Assembly: GCA_019420545.1 (NCBI GenBank)
Contig: JAHZGZ010000029.1
Coordinates: forward strand, 1-5,795
Reading direction: 5' to 3'
DNA from: Bacteroidales bacterium
GTDB lineage: Bacteria > Bacteroidota > Bacteroidia > Bacteroidales > Muribaculaceae
DNA: 5,795 nt
A model generated the notes under the pieces. That model saw only the letters and a program-made list of their open reading frames with translations, had not been told where the DNA came from and ran no database searches. Both the position numbers and the translations under genes were made by a program. The first letter of the stretch is position 1. Every line of letters begins with the position of its first letter. Below are positions 1 to 5,386 of the stretch, piece by piece.

Positions 1-955
1 TAAGGTAAAGGAGGTTATTGCGGAAGAACTTGCCGCGCGTGGTGTGGAGATTGATTTCGAGGTGGCAAGCAATCCTGAATTTCTGAAAGAAGGTGCTGCC
101 ATAAAGGACTTCATGTCGCCCGACCGTGTGGTTGTCGGTGTCGAGAGCGAACGCGCCAAGGCTGTGATGACAAAGCTTTACCGCCCTTTCCTTACCAATA
201 ATTTCAGGGTTTACTTTATGGATATCCCATCGGCTGAGATGACGAAATATGCCGCCAACGCGATGTTGGCCACACGTATATCGTTCATGAACGATATCGC
301 CAACCTTTGCGACCGCGTGGGTGCCGACGTCAATATGGTGCGGAAAGGTATCGGAACGGACGCGCGTATCGGAAGCAAATTTCTGTACGCCGGTTGCGGT
401 TATGGTGGCTCCTGTTTCCCGAAGGATGTAAAGGCGCTTGCCCGTACTGCCCGCGAAAACGGTTGTGTGATGCGCGTGGTGGAAGCTGTAGAGGCTACAA
501 ATGAGGCTCAGAAGATGGTCGTATTTGAAAAGCTCTGCTCGGTGCTTGACGTATCGCTTGACGGTTGCGTTGTCGCTGTATGGGGCCTGGCATTCAAGCC
601 TGAGACCGACGATATGCGCGAGGCTCCCTCGCTTGTTATTATCGCGAGTCTTGTGGCGGCAGGCGCTGTGGTGAGGGTGTACGATCCTGTGGCGATGGAT
701 GAATGCCGCCGTCGGTTCGGCGACGGAAGCGCGCTTCCCGGCTCGGGACACATCGAGTATGCCCGCGACATGTATGATGCCGCGCTCGGTGCGCACGCTC
801 TCCTTTTACTCACCGAGTGGAAGCAGTTCAGGATGCCGTCGTGGTCGGTATTGCGCCGTGTCATGGGACGTCCTCTTATCATTGACGGTCGTAATATCTA
901 CGACCGGGCCGAGGTTGAGTCGGAAGGATTCGACTACAGGGGCATAGGCCGCTGA
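1..955 (+). CDS. ugd: UDP-glucose 6-dehydrogenase, C-terminal part (5' end outside window)
   Basis: Oxidises UDP-glucose to UDP-glucuronate with two NAD+, in the cytosol, supplying uronic acid for surface polysaccharides. The reading frame is open from base 2 (first residues KVKEVIAEEL) with no credible start inside the window, so the N-terminal NAD-binding half is missing. About 317 residues are visible of a family length near 440. Seen motifs: NPEFLKEGAAIKDF, typical of the end of the first Rossmann domain; the central helix AEMTKYAANAML with its conserved Lys and Asn; the catalytic loop GYGGSCFPKD, with the nucleophilic Cys encoded at 413-415; and WGLAFKPETDDMREAPS opening the C-terminal UDP-binding domain. 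The GTG at 44 is an internal Val codon, not a start. All key residues in the visible part are intact. Other members of the UDP-glucose/GDP-mannose dehydrogenase family are possible, but the loop and the C-terminal motif fit Ugd best. Confidence 0.95.
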   Translation, partial: KVKEVIAEELAARGVEIDFEVASNPEFLKEGAAIKDFMSPDRVVVGVESERAKAVMTKLYRPFLTNNFRVYFMDIPSAEMTKYAANAMLATRISFMNDIANLCDRVGADVNMVRKGIGTDARIGSKFLYAGCGYGGSCFPKDVKALARTARENGCVMRVVEAVEATNEAQKMVVFEKLCSVLDVSLDGCVVAVWGLAFKPETDDMREAPSLVIIASLVAAGAVVRVYDPVAMDECRRRFGDGSALPGSGHIEYARDMYDAALGAHALLLLTEWKQFRMPSWSVLRRVMGRPLIIDGRNIYDRAEVESEGFDYRGIGR

Positions 956-1052
956 CTACCTCCTTGGTCGTGTTAATTGATTGTTTAATATTGAATAATA
1001 TACGCTTATAGACATACTTTACTAACTTTTATAATACTTACACACTACTGTT

Positions 1053-2168
1053 ATGAATTTTTGGTTACTATGTAATTCCGTCGTATTTGTACTCTGCGTG
1101 CTGTTTGCCGGCATATTCATACCGCAGATTCTGCTTGTGGCTTTCAAGAAAGAGCTTTTCGATATGCCTGATGAACGCAAGATTCACAAGGGGATCGTGC
1201 CTCGTCTTGGCGGTATCGCTTTCACGCCGGTGATCTGTTTTACTATTTCGTTACTGCTCGGTGTGACCATGCTTGTGGGCGATTCCCGTATGGTGGGCCT
1301 CGTCGAGGCGCAGACGCTTCCGCTTTCGATGGGTTTCTGCGCACTGTTCCTAATCTATATAGTCGGAGTCGGCGATGATCTTGTGGGTGTGCGCTATCGC
1401 GCCAAGTTTGTCGCGCAGATACTTTGCGCCGTGTTTATCATCATGGGTGGCTTCTGGATCAATGCGTTCCATGGATTCCTGTGGATAGGAAGCATTCCTG
1501 CTTGGCTCGGTTTCCCGCTTACGGTGGTATATGTGGTATTTGTATGCAATGCCTTGAATCTTATCGACGGTATCGACGGACTTGCATCGGGTCTTGCTGC
1601 CACCGGTTTCATTATCTACGGATTTACGTTCTATATGCTCGGACAATATGTCTATGCCATGCTGTCGTTTGCTTCGCTCGGCGTATTGGTGCCGTTTTTC
1701 TATTACAATGTATTCGGCGATCCGGTCAAGCGCAAGAAGATATTCATGGGCGATGCCGGTTCGCTTACGATCGGCCTGCTTCTGTCGTTCCTCAGCCTGC
1801 ATCTGTTTACCGCTCCGAGCCTCAATTTCGGATGTTTCGAGTGTAATGCGTTTGTAGTTGCCGTCTCTCCGCTTATCGTACCATGTTTTGATGTGGTGCG
1901 CGTGTTTATCGGGCGTGTACGCAAGGGCAACAACCCGTTCCTTCCCGACCGCACCCATATCCATCACAAGTTGCTCTCACTCGGCATGCCGTCGCGCCGT
2001 GCGATGGTCACTATTGTAAGCGTGGCTCTTCTTTTCTCCATTGCCAATATCTGTCTTGCCAATGTGCTCAACATCACTCTGCTGATTGTGCTCGACATTC
2101 TGTTCTGGACATTGGCCAACATCGTGCTTTCCCGCGCCATAAAGGCCCGCAAGCTTTCTGCTGCCTGA
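1053..2168 (+). CDS. wecA: WecA/MraY-family polyprenyl-phosphate sugar-1-phosphate transferase
   Basis: Integral membrane enzyme expected to move an N-acetylhexosamine-1-phosphate from a UDP-sugar to undecaprenyl phosphate on the inner face of the cytoplasmic membrane, the first step of a lipid-linked glycan. The 371-residue protein is a series of hydrophobic segments joined by short polar loops. Family motifs appear in order: DMPDERKIHKG (37-47) followed by PRLGG; GVGDDLVGVR (105-114) with the Asp pair that binds metal or substrate; NLIDGIDGLASG (169-180); FMGDAGS (231-237); and DRTHIHHKLL (299-308). The HIHH signature separates WecA/TagO-type enzymes from MraY. The exact sugar cannot be read from sequence. 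The ATG at 1053 is placed just before the first membrane segment. It has no Shine-Dalgarno sequence but an A/T-rich leader. TAACTTTT at 1023-1030 differs from the TAnnTTTG box at one base and is only a weak promoter candidate. The gap of 97 bases after ugd leaves cotranscription uncertain. Confidence 0.92.
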   Translation: MNFWLLCNSVVFVLCVLFAGIFIPQILLVAFKKELFDMPDERKIHKGIVPRLGGIAFTPVICFTISLLLGVTMLVGDSRMVGLVEAQTLPLSMGFCALFLIYIVGVGDDLVGVRYRAKFVAQILCAVFIIMGGFWINAFHGFLWIGSIPAWLGFPLTVVYVVFVCNALNLIDGIDGLASGLAATGFIIYGFTFYMLGQYVYAMLSFASLGVLVPFFYYNVFGDPVKRKKIFMGDAGSLTIGLLLSFLSLHLFTAPSLNFGCFECNAFVVAVSPLIVPCFDVVRVFIGRVRKGNNPFLPDRTHIHHKLLSLGMPSRRAMVTIVSVALLFSIANICLANVLNITLLIVLDILFWTLANIVLSRAIKARKLSAA

Positions 2169-2177
2169 TTCTGTAAC

Positions 2178-2328
2178 GAGGCTGTTGCAAGACTATATGT
2201 TGATATGACGATCATAGCTTGTAGGGACGCGGCGTGCCGCGTTACATCGTGGTAATAGCTACTTATGCTTTGCCGAATGTAACGCGGCACGCCGCGTCCC
2301 TGTATTTTCCGTGTTTTGCGACACCCTC
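2178..2328. mobile_element. MITE/REPIN-like non-autonomous element, 151 bp
   Basis: The left end GAGGCTGTTGCAAGAC (2178-2193) matches the reverse complement of the right end (2313-2328, reading GAGGGTGTCGCAAAAC) at 13 of 16 positions, giving imperfect terminal inverted repeats. Inside lies a much stronger perfect inverted repeat (2223-2301). There is no coding potential, so any movement would need a transposase from elsewhere. A TA dinucleotide lies on each side (2174-2175 and 2333-2334), and CGAG follows it closely on both ends, which could be a TA target duplication, but two bases prove nothing. The element fills the gap between two convergent genes. Identification as mobile is inference from structure and needs other copies in the genome. 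Confidence 0.55.
2223..2301. repeat. Perfect 25-bp inverted repeat with REP-like arms; possible bidirectional terminator
   Basis: Bases 2223-2247 are the exact reverse complement of 2277-2301, with a 29-base spacer. Each arm is also a palindrome on its own (ACGCGGC, GT or AC, GCCGCGT; 2227-2242 and 2282-2297), so two small hairpins or one long stem can form. The left arm is preceded by the tetranucleotide GTAG (overlapping, 2221-2224), the type of foot recognised by REP-associated tyrosine transposases; the equivalent on the right arm reads ACAG. A REP pair in inverted orientation is the definition of a REPIN. The stem lies between the stop codons of two convergent genes, where it could end transcription from both directions, although no clear T-tract follows either side. 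Confidence 0.8.
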
Positions 2329-2353
2329 TCGATAAAAGTTATGCCGGGGACGG

Positions 2354-2956
2354 TCAGTTGAGCGACGGATACTGCGGGTGATACAGCCATCCGCGGTATG
2401 TCGAACCCATTGTGCGTACCTGGCCGTGCCAGTAGCCGTCTTCCGATCCCTGAAGTATGGTGCCGGCGTCTTTCATATGCGTTACCGCCCATACGTGGTT
2501 TTCCAGCTCGTCGTCAAGCTGGCCTACATCCCAACCGCTGTAACCCAGACAGAAACGCACCAGGCCGTCAATCGGATAGCCTGCGTTTACATAATCGATC
2601 ATGCTGTCGAAGTCGCCTCCGATATATAAACCGTCGGCAATATGTTTTGCACCCGGAATTATGTCGCCGAGACGGTGTATGAAGTAGAGGCGGTCGCCCG
2701 AAAGCGGGCCGCCGCAATATACCGGTATCGGCTCCCGGCGAGTGACGCTGTTAAGCAGGTCAGAGAGCAGATAATTTGTCATTTTGTTCATCACAATCCC
2801 CATTGAGGTCTCTCCGTCCCCATAGTCGACAAGGTAGATTACCGCATGATTGAAGTAGCTTTCGCGCAGAAAAGGCTCCGCTACAAGGAGTGCACCCGAT
2901 TCGGGCTTACCCTTTGGCAGGTCGATGCGGTTAAGAAATTGATCGAGATCCTTCAT
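2354..2956 (-). CDS. yqgE: YqgE/AlgH family protein (DUF179)
   Basis: Cytosolic single-domain protein of the YqgE/AlgH family; its molecular role is not settled, and AlgH was named for an effect on alginate regulation in Pseudomonas. From the chosen start it has 200 residues, close to the family norm. Seen motifs: GALLVAEPFL (21-30) near the N-terminus; SMGIVMNK (51-58); VYCGGPLSGDRLYFIH (79-94); and the signature LGYSGWDVGQLDDEL (137-151). There is no signal peptide or membrane segment. The start at 2956 (MKDLDQF) is preferred because AAAGGAAAG lies 9 bases upstream. An in-frame ATG at 2992 would add 12 residues (beginning MRNSPTKG) that lie outside the conserved domain. The gene is convergent with the wecA-like gene and divergent from dnaN, so it is probably transcribed alone. 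I found no clear TAnnTTTG box on this strand. Confidence 0.92.
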   Translation of the reverse strand: MKDLDQFLNRIDLPKGKPESGALLVAEPFLRESYFNHAVIYLVDYGDGETSMGIVMNKMTNYLLSDLLNSVTRREPIPVYCGGPLSGDRLYFIHRLGDIIPGAKHIADGLYIGGDFDSMIDYVNAGYPIDGLVRFCLGYSGWDVGQLDDELENHVWAVTHMKDAGTILQGSEDGYWHGQVRTMGSTYRGWLYHPQYPSLN

Positions 2957-2965
2957 AGCTGTATA

Positions 2966-2974
2966 CTTTCCTTT
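2966..2974 (-). promoter_or_regulatory. Ribosome binding site deciding the yqgE start
   Basis: Read on the minus strand, AAAGGAAAG ends 9 bases before the ATG at 2956. It is the purine-rich match with correct spacing that favours this start over the upstream ATG at 2992, which has no such sequence. Bacteroidetes often start without Shine-Dalgarno pairing, so the argument is supportive rather than decisive. Confidence 0.45.
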
Positions 2975-3029
2975 CGTTGGACTGTTTCTCATAAGTAAGT
3001 CGTAAATACCTTCGGCTTCCTTGAATCGT

Positions 3030-3052
3030 TATGCCGGCAGTCGTCCGGCATA
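3030..3052. repeat. 8-bp stem hairpin TATGCCGG/CCGGCATA
   Basis: TATGCCGG (3030-3037) and CCGGCATA (3045-3052) are perfect inverted copies around a 7-base loop. It lies about 75-95 bases upstream of the yqgE start on that gene's 5' side. It may be an operator or a leader hairpin. No T-run follows on either strand, so a terminator is unlikely. Confidence 0.5.
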
Positions 3053-3240
3053 CGGTTTACTAAGTTACGTGTTATTTTGAAAACGGCAATACGTAATCTT
3101 GCTAATATTAAGGCAATTATCCATAAATAATGTTAAAACGACCTCTCGGACTTTTCTCTTCTGAAATAGCGTAGTCACAATATTCCTCTGTTTGATATTA
3201 TTTAACATTACGGTACACTTTTTTGGCCCGATAGTGGCAG

Positions 3241-3248
3241 TATATTTG
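3241..3248 (+). promoter_or_regulatory. Distal candidate -7 box (TATATTTG)
   Basis: An exact match to the Bacteroidetes sigma-ABfr -7 consensus TAnnTTTG, 227 bases before the dnaN ATG. A TTTG at 3222-3225 could act as the -33 element, but its 15-base spacing is shorter than the roughly 19-21 usual for this clade. If active it would give a leader of over 200 bases carrying two hairpins, or an independent small transcript. Confidence 0.4.
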
Positions 3249-3330
3249 CAGCGAAAAATGCAAAAAAACTTTTATCACACCGTTTCAATCTCATGCAGTG
3301 CCCGGGCTTCTCCCTTGTCGCGCACTTTCT

Positions 3331-3348
3331 GGCATGCTGCGGCATGCC
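3331..3348. repeat. 7-bp stem hairpin GGCATGC/GCATGCC
   Basis: GGCATGC (3331-3337) pairs perfectly with GCATGCC (3342-3348) across a TGCG tetraloop. It lies between the two candidate dnaN promoters, so it would be transcribed only from the distal one. No T-tract follows. Confidence 0.45.
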
Positions 3349-3371
3349 GAAATCCAGTCAGACGAAAAACC

Positions 3372-3400
3372 TTCCGGCAGGATATGGTTTTGTGCCGGAA
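3372..3400. repeat. 8-bp inverted repeat at the proximal dnaN promoter (possible operator)
   Basis: TTCCGGCA (3372-3379) and TGCCGGAA (3393-3400) are perfect inverted copies separated by 13 bases. The repeat ends 6 bases before the -7 box at 3407 and so covers the place where a -33 element would sit. That position suits a regulator binding site that would occlude or replace the -33 contact. The regulator is unknown. As RNA it would form a hairpin in transcripts from the distal promoter. Confidence 0.45.
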
Positions 3401-3406
3401 AAGGTG

Positions 3407-3414
3407 TATCTTTG
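3407..3414 (+). promoter_or_regulatory. Proximal candidate dnaN promoter, -7 box TATCTTTG
   Basis: An exact TAnnTTTG match, with a predicted start point near 3418-3422 and a leader of roughly 55 A-rich bases before the dnaN ATG. The nearest TTTG upstream (3389-3392) is only 14 bases away, so the -33 element is poor or absent. This is the best candidate for the main promoter of the dnaN operon. Confidence 0.6.
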
Positions 3415-3475
3415 TAAGATGATTAATACAACCAAATCAGTTCAGAATAAATAATAATCAACAAAATACCGCCTC

Positions 3476-4609
3476 ATGAAATTTAACGTTTCAAGCAAGA
3501 CACTTTACACTTACGTGTCAGCAGTCAGCAAGGTGATAAATTCGAAGAACGCGTTGACTATTCTCAACAATTTCCTCTTCGAACTGGCTGACAATACGCT
3601 CACTGTCACAGCTTCCGATCTTGAAAATACTCTCGTCGCCCATATGGAGGTGATGGATGCCGACGGCGAGGGCCGTTTCTGCGTCGACGCCCGCCGTCTG
3701 GTCGACCTTCTCAAGGAGATGCCCGACCAGGGTCTGGAATTCAACATCGACGACCAGAACCTCTCCGTAGAGCTTACCTATGCTACCGGCAAATACAGTT
3801 TCATCGCTCTTAATGGTGCCGAATATCCTTCCAACGAGTCAGATTCGGCTGCTTCCGAGGCAAATTTCTCTTTTGTATGCCCTACCGAACAGGTGCTCAA
3901 GGGTATCGACAACACTCTCTTCGCCGTGGGCAACGACGATCTGCGCCCGCAGATGATGGGTATCCTCTGGGATATCAAGCCCGACGGCATCGTGTTTGTG
4001 TCGACCGACACCCGTAAGCTTGTGCGCTACCGCAACAATATGTCGGAACCGGGCCAGGAGGGATCGTTCATTCTCCCCGTTAAACCGGCTACCGTAATCA
4101 AGAACGTATTTGCCAAGGAGGAATCCATCAAGATCACCGTCGAGCCAAAGAGCGTGACCTTCGAAAGCCCCTCCTATCGCTTCAATTGCCGCTTCATCAA
4201 GGGCAATTTCCCCGACTACAACCGCGTGATTCCGCAGAACAATCCCTATGTCGTGACGCTCGACCGCCAGCAGTTCCTTACCGCCATACGCCGTGTGGCT
4301 GTGTTTGTCGATCAGGGCCACGGTCTGGTAAAGTTCCGCATCAACCCCGACAAGCTCACTATGAAGGCCACCGACAACAATTTCTGTACGTCGGCGCGCG
4401 AGGAGGTGCCCTGCGACTTTACCGGCAACGATATGGTGATCGGCTTCAGCGCTCCGTATCTTATCGAGATCATCAATACCATCTCGACCGAGAATGTGCT
4501 GCTCAAGCTCTCCGACCCGAGCCGTCCCGGCGTATTCGTTCCCGCCGAACAGAGCGAGGATTCCGACCTGCTCATGCTCCTGATGCCAATGACCGTTTCT
4601 GAATTCTAA
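3476..4609 (+). CDS. dnaN: DNA polymerase III sliding clamp, beta subunit
   Basis: Forms the dimeric ring that encircles DNA and tethers the replicative polymerase and repair enzymes. The 377-residue length suits the three-repeat clamp fold (about 366 in E. coli, slightly longer in Bacteroidetes). Seen features: the N-terminal MKFNVSSKTLYTYVSAVSKV; the first-domain pattern TASDLENTL (45-53); second-domain STDTRKLVRY (176-185); the conserved FPDYNRVIP (245-253); and a C-terminal LLMLLMPMTVSEF, where the MPM stretch belongs to the pocket that binds clamp-binding peptides of partners. Nothing is missing. The ATG at 3476 has no Shine-Dalgarno sequence but an A-rich leader, as usual in this clade. 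It is the first gene of a probable operon with the exonuclease (15-base gap) and coaBC. Confidence 0.98.
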   Translation: MKFNVSSKTLYTYVSAVSKVINSKNALTILNNFLFELADNTLTVTASDLENTLVAHMEVMDADGEGRFCVDARRLVDLLKEMPDQGLEFNIDDQNLSVELTYATGKYSFIALNGAEYPSNESDSAASEANFSFVCPTEQVLKGIDNTLFAVGNDDLRPQMMGILWDIKPDGIVFVSTDTRKLVRYRNNMSEPGQEGSFILPVKPATVIKNVFAKEESIKITVEPKSVTFESPSYRFNCRFIKGNFPDYNRVIPQNNPYVVTLDRQQFLTAIRRVAVFVDQGHGLVKFRINPDKLTMKATDNNFCTSAREEVPCDFTGNDMVIGFSAPYLIEIINTISTENVLLKLSDPSRPGVFVPAEQSEDSDLLMLLMPMTVSEF

Positions 4610-4624
4610 GAGTTCGTTTAAGAA

Positions 4625-5386
4625 ATGAATCTCGTACTTACCCGTCCTATTGTATTTTTCGATCTCGAGACTACCGGCACGAGCATAATGCGCGACCGTA
4701 TAGTTGAGATCTCGATCATCAAGGTCATGCCCGACGCCTCGGAGGTGGAACGCACCATCCGCGTTAACCCCGGCATGCCCATACCTGCCGAAGCTACCGC
4801 CATCCATCATATTACCGACGCCGACGTGGCCGACGCTCCTGTTTTCAAAATGATCGCTCCGGAGCTTATGGAACTTTTCGGCGACGCCGATATCGCCGGA
4901 TTCAACTCCAACCGTTTCGATGTGCCGCTTCTTACCGAGGAGTTCCTCCGCGCCGGTTTCTCCTTTGACCTGTCGAAGCGCCGTTTTGTCGACGTGCAGA
5001 CTATTTTCCACAAGATGGAGCAGCGTACACTCGTGGCCGCATACAAGTTCTACTGCGGCAAGGATCTCACCGAGGCCCACTCGGCCAATGCCGATACCCG
5101 CGCCACCTACGAGGTGCTGAAGGCTCAGCTCGACCGCTACGAGTCGCTGAAAAACGATGTCGATTACCTCGCCGAGTTCTCCGTTCAGAACAAGAATGTC
5201 GACCTCATGGGCCGCATTATCCGCAACGATGCCGGCAAGGAGGTGTTCAACTTCGGTAAATACAAGGGACAGCTTGTCGAAGAGGTATTCCGCCGCGACA
5301 TAGGCTACTATTCCTGGATGATGCAGGGTGAGTTCCCCGCCAACACCAAGCAGGTGATCACCGCCATTAAAATGCGCATGAAGTGA
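4625..5386 (+). CDS. DnaQ-like DEDDh 3'-5' exonuclease with C-terminal FGKYKG module
   Basis: Predicted 3'-5' exonuclease of the DEDDh superfamily, the fold of the proofreading epsilon subunit, acting on DNA or RNA ends with two divalent metals. All catalytic positions are visible: Asp13 and Glu15 in FFDLETTGT (Exo I), Asp99 in GFNSNRFDVPLL (Exo II), and His152 and Asp157 in HSANADTRATYE (Exo III). The nuclease domain ends near residue 175. A linker is followed by a small C-terminal region with FNFGKYKGQLVEEV (208-221) and GYYSWMMQGEFP (227-238), which resembles DUF3820-type domains; that link is from memory of the motif. At 253 residues the protein is about E. coli epsilon length, but the C-terminus differs. 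I saw no clear clamp-binding pentapeptide. Position right after dnaN suggests a replication or repair role. It could be the proofreading subunit or a separate exonuclease, so I give no symbol. Confidence 0.9.
   Translation: MNLVLTRPIVFFDLETTGTSIMRDRIVEISIIKVMPDASEVERTIRVNPGMPIPAEATAIHHITDADVADAPVFKMIAPELMELFGDADIAGFNSNRFDVPLLTEEFLRAGFSFDLSKRRFVDVQTIFHKMEQRTLVAAYKFYCGKDLTEAHSANADTRATYEVLKAQLDRYESLKNDVDYLAEFSVQNKNVDLMGRIIRNDAGKEVFNFGKYKGQLVEEVFRRDIGYYSWMMQGEFPANTKQVITAIKMRMK

Larger units (their letters stand above)
2993..3475. other. Long non-coding region between divergent yqgE and dnaN
   Basis: About 480 bases without a convincing gene. It is mostly A/T-rich, with G/C-rich islands formed by three small inverted repeats (3030-3052, 3331-3348, 3372-3400). 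Two exact TAnnTTTG boxes point toward dnaN. A 76-codon frame at 3192-3422 starts on TTG, resembles nothing I know, and runs through the promoter box and hairpins, so I do not call it a gene. The length is large for a simple promoter region and leaves room for a long leader or a small RNA, neither of which is shown by the sequence. Confidence 0.6.

Noticed and set aside
956..975. A possible terminator after ugd.
   Set aside because: Only a very short imperfect pairing is visible around CTACCTCCTTGGTCG, with no stable stem and no T-tract.
1350..1967. A 205-codon minus-strand frame inside the wecA-like gene.
   Set aside because: It is fully covered by a membrane protein gene with all family motifs; the translation is charged and unlike a folded family.
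2169..2353. A CRISPR array or small RNA gene in the repeat-bearing spacer.
   Set aside because: The repeats are inverted and not direct, there are only two arms, and no cas gene is near; a repeat element explains the structure better.
3117..3125. TTATCCATA, one base away from a DnaA box, near dnaN, as a sign of a replication origin.
   Set aside because: It is a single near-match with no cluster of boxes and no dnaA gene in view; one such 9-mer in A/T-rich DNA is expected by chance.
3192..3422. A 76-codon plus-strand frame upstream of dnaN.
   Set aside because: It starts on TTG without a ribosome site, overlaps the promoter box at 3241, both hairpins and the proximal dnaN promoter, and shows no recognisable protein pattern.
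3839..5080. A 413-codon open frame on the minus strand across dnaN and the exonuclease.
   Set aside because: It is antisense to two genes with clear family motifs, spans their junction, and its His/Gly/Val/Glu-rich protein resembles no family; it results from G/C-biased codons on the other strand.
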